A stretch of DNA of 64,000 bases from Bactericera cockerelli (Eukaryota; Arthropoda; Insecta; Hemiptera; Triozidae): NCBI GenBank assembly GCA_024516035.1, contig CM044958.1:45036306-45100305 (forward strand). Reading direction: 5' to 3'. Below, in pieces: positions 62,249 to 64,000 of the stretch. The notes under the pieces are model-generated. The model had not been told where the DNA came from and did no database searches. It saw nothing but the letters and a program-made list of their open reading frames with translations. How positions within the stretch are numbered: the first letter of the stretch is position 1; every line of letters starts with the position of its first letter. Both the position numbers and the translations under genes were made by a program.

Positions 62249-63519
62249 CAATATTTTTCGTGTCACCAATCCATTTCTTGTCCTTAATGGAGCTCAAGAA
62301 TGGCTTATCAGAATTTCGCGATCAATATGTCAAATGAAGACTACAACCCTTGCAAAAACATTCTCGCTTTGAGTTGATAGTTCGTCACGCCATATTTCGA
62401 GGAAAAATGTCAGCCAGGTCTAAAAACGTAAATACTTTTTGTTTACCCATCCATTTTATGTTCCTACTCAACGTAGCTCAAGAACGGGTCATCAGAATTT
62501 CGTGATTGATATCTCAAATGAAAACTTGAACCCTTGCTTAAAACTTTCTATTTTTGAGTTGATACGCCGTCGCCGTGGCGCCGTCACGACAAATTTTGAG
62601 AGAAAAAAAATGTCATTTCGGTCGAAAAATGTGATTTTTTTTTCTGTCACCCATCCATTTTTTGTCCTTACCCCTTTTGGCTGAACCCTAGAGATATATT
62701 CCCTGATCCAAATGGACCTATAGGTAGAATTTCAGGTTTCTCGGACAATCTGTGTGGATTTGACAACTTTATTATTTAGTTATTTCTTATTGGTCTTAGA
62801 ATTGTGAATTATTTTGGGTAACGTGCACCCCTAACTTATTGAGATTTTTTTTACGGGATTAGTCTTAGAATTGGGAATTATTTTGATCCCGTGCCCCCCT
62901 AACTTATTTAGATTTTTTTTACGGGATTAGTCTTATAGAATTGGGAATTATTTTGGGGCCCGTGCCCCCTATCTTATTGAGATCTTTTTTTTTTACGGGA
63001 TTAGTCTTAGAATTGGGAATTATTTTGATCCCGTGCCCCCCTAACTTATTTAGATTTTTTTTTACGGGATTAGTCTTATAGAATTGGGAATTATTTTGGG
63101 GCCCGTGCCCTCCTAACTTATTGAGATCTTTTTTTTTTACGGGATTAGTCTTAGAATTGGGAATTATTTTTGGGCCCGTGCACCCTTAACTTATTCAGAT
63201 CTATTCTTTTACGGGATTAGTCTTATAGAATTGGGAATTATTTTGGGGCCCGTGCCCCCTAACTTATTGAGATCTTTTTTTTTTACGGGATTAGTCTTAG
63301 AATTGGGAATTATTTTTGGGCCCGTGCACCCTTAACTTATTCAGATCTATTCTTTTACGGGATTAGTCTTAGAATTGGGAATTATTTTGGGCCCGTGCCC
63401 CCCTAACTCATTGAGATCTTTTTTTACGGGATTAGGTATAATGAAATTTGAGAAACACCGCTTACCGAAAAAATCTGGGGGGCACGTGCCCCCCGTGCCC
63501 CCCCCTATATCCGCGCATG
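61958..63519. mobile_element. hAT-type non-autonomous element, 1.56 kb, filled with tandem repeats
   Basis: Terminal inverted repeat CATGCGCGGATATAG (61958-61972) with its exact complement at 63505-63519. G-rich/C-rich stretches lie next to the ends (TGGGGGGGCAC and GTGCCCCCCC). Target duplication GTTCTGCT is exact (61950-61957 and 63520-63527). The contents are (CA)n at ~62047-62245, two diverged ~190-bp direct copies at 62250-62640 (each with CCCATCCATTTT..TTGT/ATGTTCC..AC and GGCTTATCAGAATTTCG-like blocks), then a 64-74-bp minisatellite at 62850-63435. No transposase frame. The His/Thr and Cys/Val frames are microsatellite translations. Confidence 0.85.
62850..63435. repeat. 64-74-bp minisatellite, ~9 copies, inside the hAT-type element
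   Basis: The unit is TTACGGGATTAGTCTTAGAA, TTGGGAATTATTTTGGGCCC, GTGCCCCCCTAACTTATTGA, GATC plus a T-run. Length varies with the T-run and with an optional TA after CTTA. Alternate units share variants (TTGATCCC versus TTGGGGCC). Confidence 0.9.
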
Positions 63520-63705
63520 GTTCTGCTCATTGGAGAAAACATAAATAAACATTAGAGTATTCAAAGGTGTATTATGAGTATTGAGTGTTTTGACTGAATA
63601 CTGTACTGGCAGTTCTGCTCATTGGAGAAAACATAAATAAACATTAGAGTATTCAAAGGTGTATTATGAGTATTGAGTATTTTGACTGAATACTGTAGAC
63701 CTATA
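63520..63705. repeat. 92-bp direct duplication flanking the hAT-type element
   Basis: TTCTGCTCATTGGAGAAAAC occurs at 63521 and 63613, each followed by the same ~85 bp (ATAAATAAACATTAGAGTAT, TCAAAGGTGTATTATGAGTA). The second copy keeps CTGGCAGTTCTGCTCATTGG uninterrupted, equivalent to the pre-insertion site of the hAT-type element. Confidence 0.85.
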
Positions 63706-64000
63706 ACGAGAGAGAAATATAGAACAATTTCCTCCAAGAATTCTAGTAAAGTAGATATCTTATGGAGTATTTGGATTTTCTGTACTCAAGAATTCAATGT
63801 TTGGATGTATGAGTAATCCATACCAAAAAGTTGTATGGTATGTATAATGAAAATAAGTGGTTATACAGCTATTGATTCTTCAACATTAAATTTGTAGTAA
63901 GAAAACTTAATGTTGGGTAATTGACGAAAGAAAATTGACGATTCTATTTCACAAGTGATATTTGTATCGAATAAGAATGAGTTTCAATTGAATAAGAATA
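63706..64000. other. AT-rich spacer to window end, nothing recognised
   Basis: No frames or repeats of note. Confidence 0.3.

Noticed and set aside
61913..62372. Long His/Thr and Cys/Val frames on both strands
   Set aside because: Translation of (CA)n/(TG)n inside a hAT-type element.

Overview
This is eukaryotic, AT-rich, repeat-dense intergenic DNA, most likely from an arthropod and probably an insect. The reasons are spliceosomal introns, several families of pol-III-derived SINEs, LINEs with a restriction-like endonuclease, inverted-repeat elements ending in TACAGGGTG, and abundant micro- and minisatellites. I see no convincing single-copy host gene. Every long open frame belongs to a mobile element, so the window reads as a transposon graveyard that still holds two apparently intact elements and one self-cleaving RNA motif.

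Layout. 1-565 is a dispersed copy of a ~792-bp repeat. 831-1720 and 2450-4104 are near-perfect foldbacks with TACAGGGTG ends. 4138-8378 is a mosaic of SINEs and old repeats. 8719-9118 is a 39-bp minisatellite. 9119-14283 is the main ~792-bp array, with an inverted half, a head-to-head junction near 10603 and four near-identical direct units. A small insertion in the inverted half carries a complete hammerhead ribozyme (9644-9723). 14281-17166 holds older repeats.

17167 to about 25870 is the most gene-like part: a CACTA/EnSpm-like (CMC superfamily) DNA transposon. It has a four-exon gene for a SAM-domain companion protein (18524-21804) and an intronless zinc-finger DDE transposase (22133-24553). 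Tandem subterminal arrays rich in GCATAA/TTATGC flank the two genes (163-bp units on the left, 64-bp units on the right).

26273-29595 is a 3.3-kb foldback enclosing a decayed gene. 29600-36000 contains a hAT-type MITE, a 5'-truncated LINE, purine/pyrimidine-rich DNA and SINEs. 37200-38690 is a 41-bp minisatellite. 39255-50862 contains SINEs, a 1.7-kb foldback, a TTAA-bounded MITE, an element carrying a 45-bp minisatellite, and a three-unit tandem repeat. 51400-54991 (minus strand) is a non-LTR retrotransposon with an intact ~1156-residue ORF (Myb-like domain, reverse transcriptase, CCHC knuckle, restriction-like endonuclease). 55190-64000 contains 5S-rRNA-derived SINEs, tRNA-derived SINEs, a small TACAGGGTG MITE, and two hAT-type elements with exact 8-bp target duplications.

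How the parts relate. The SAM protein and transposase probably form one autonomous two-gene transposon. The retrotransposon is a second possible source of activity and could mobilise SINEs in trans, though none of the SINEs here was shown to share its 3' end. One group of SINEs has the same body joined either to a 5S-rRNA-derived or to a tRNA-derived promoter head. All family assignments come from reading motifs, not from database searches.
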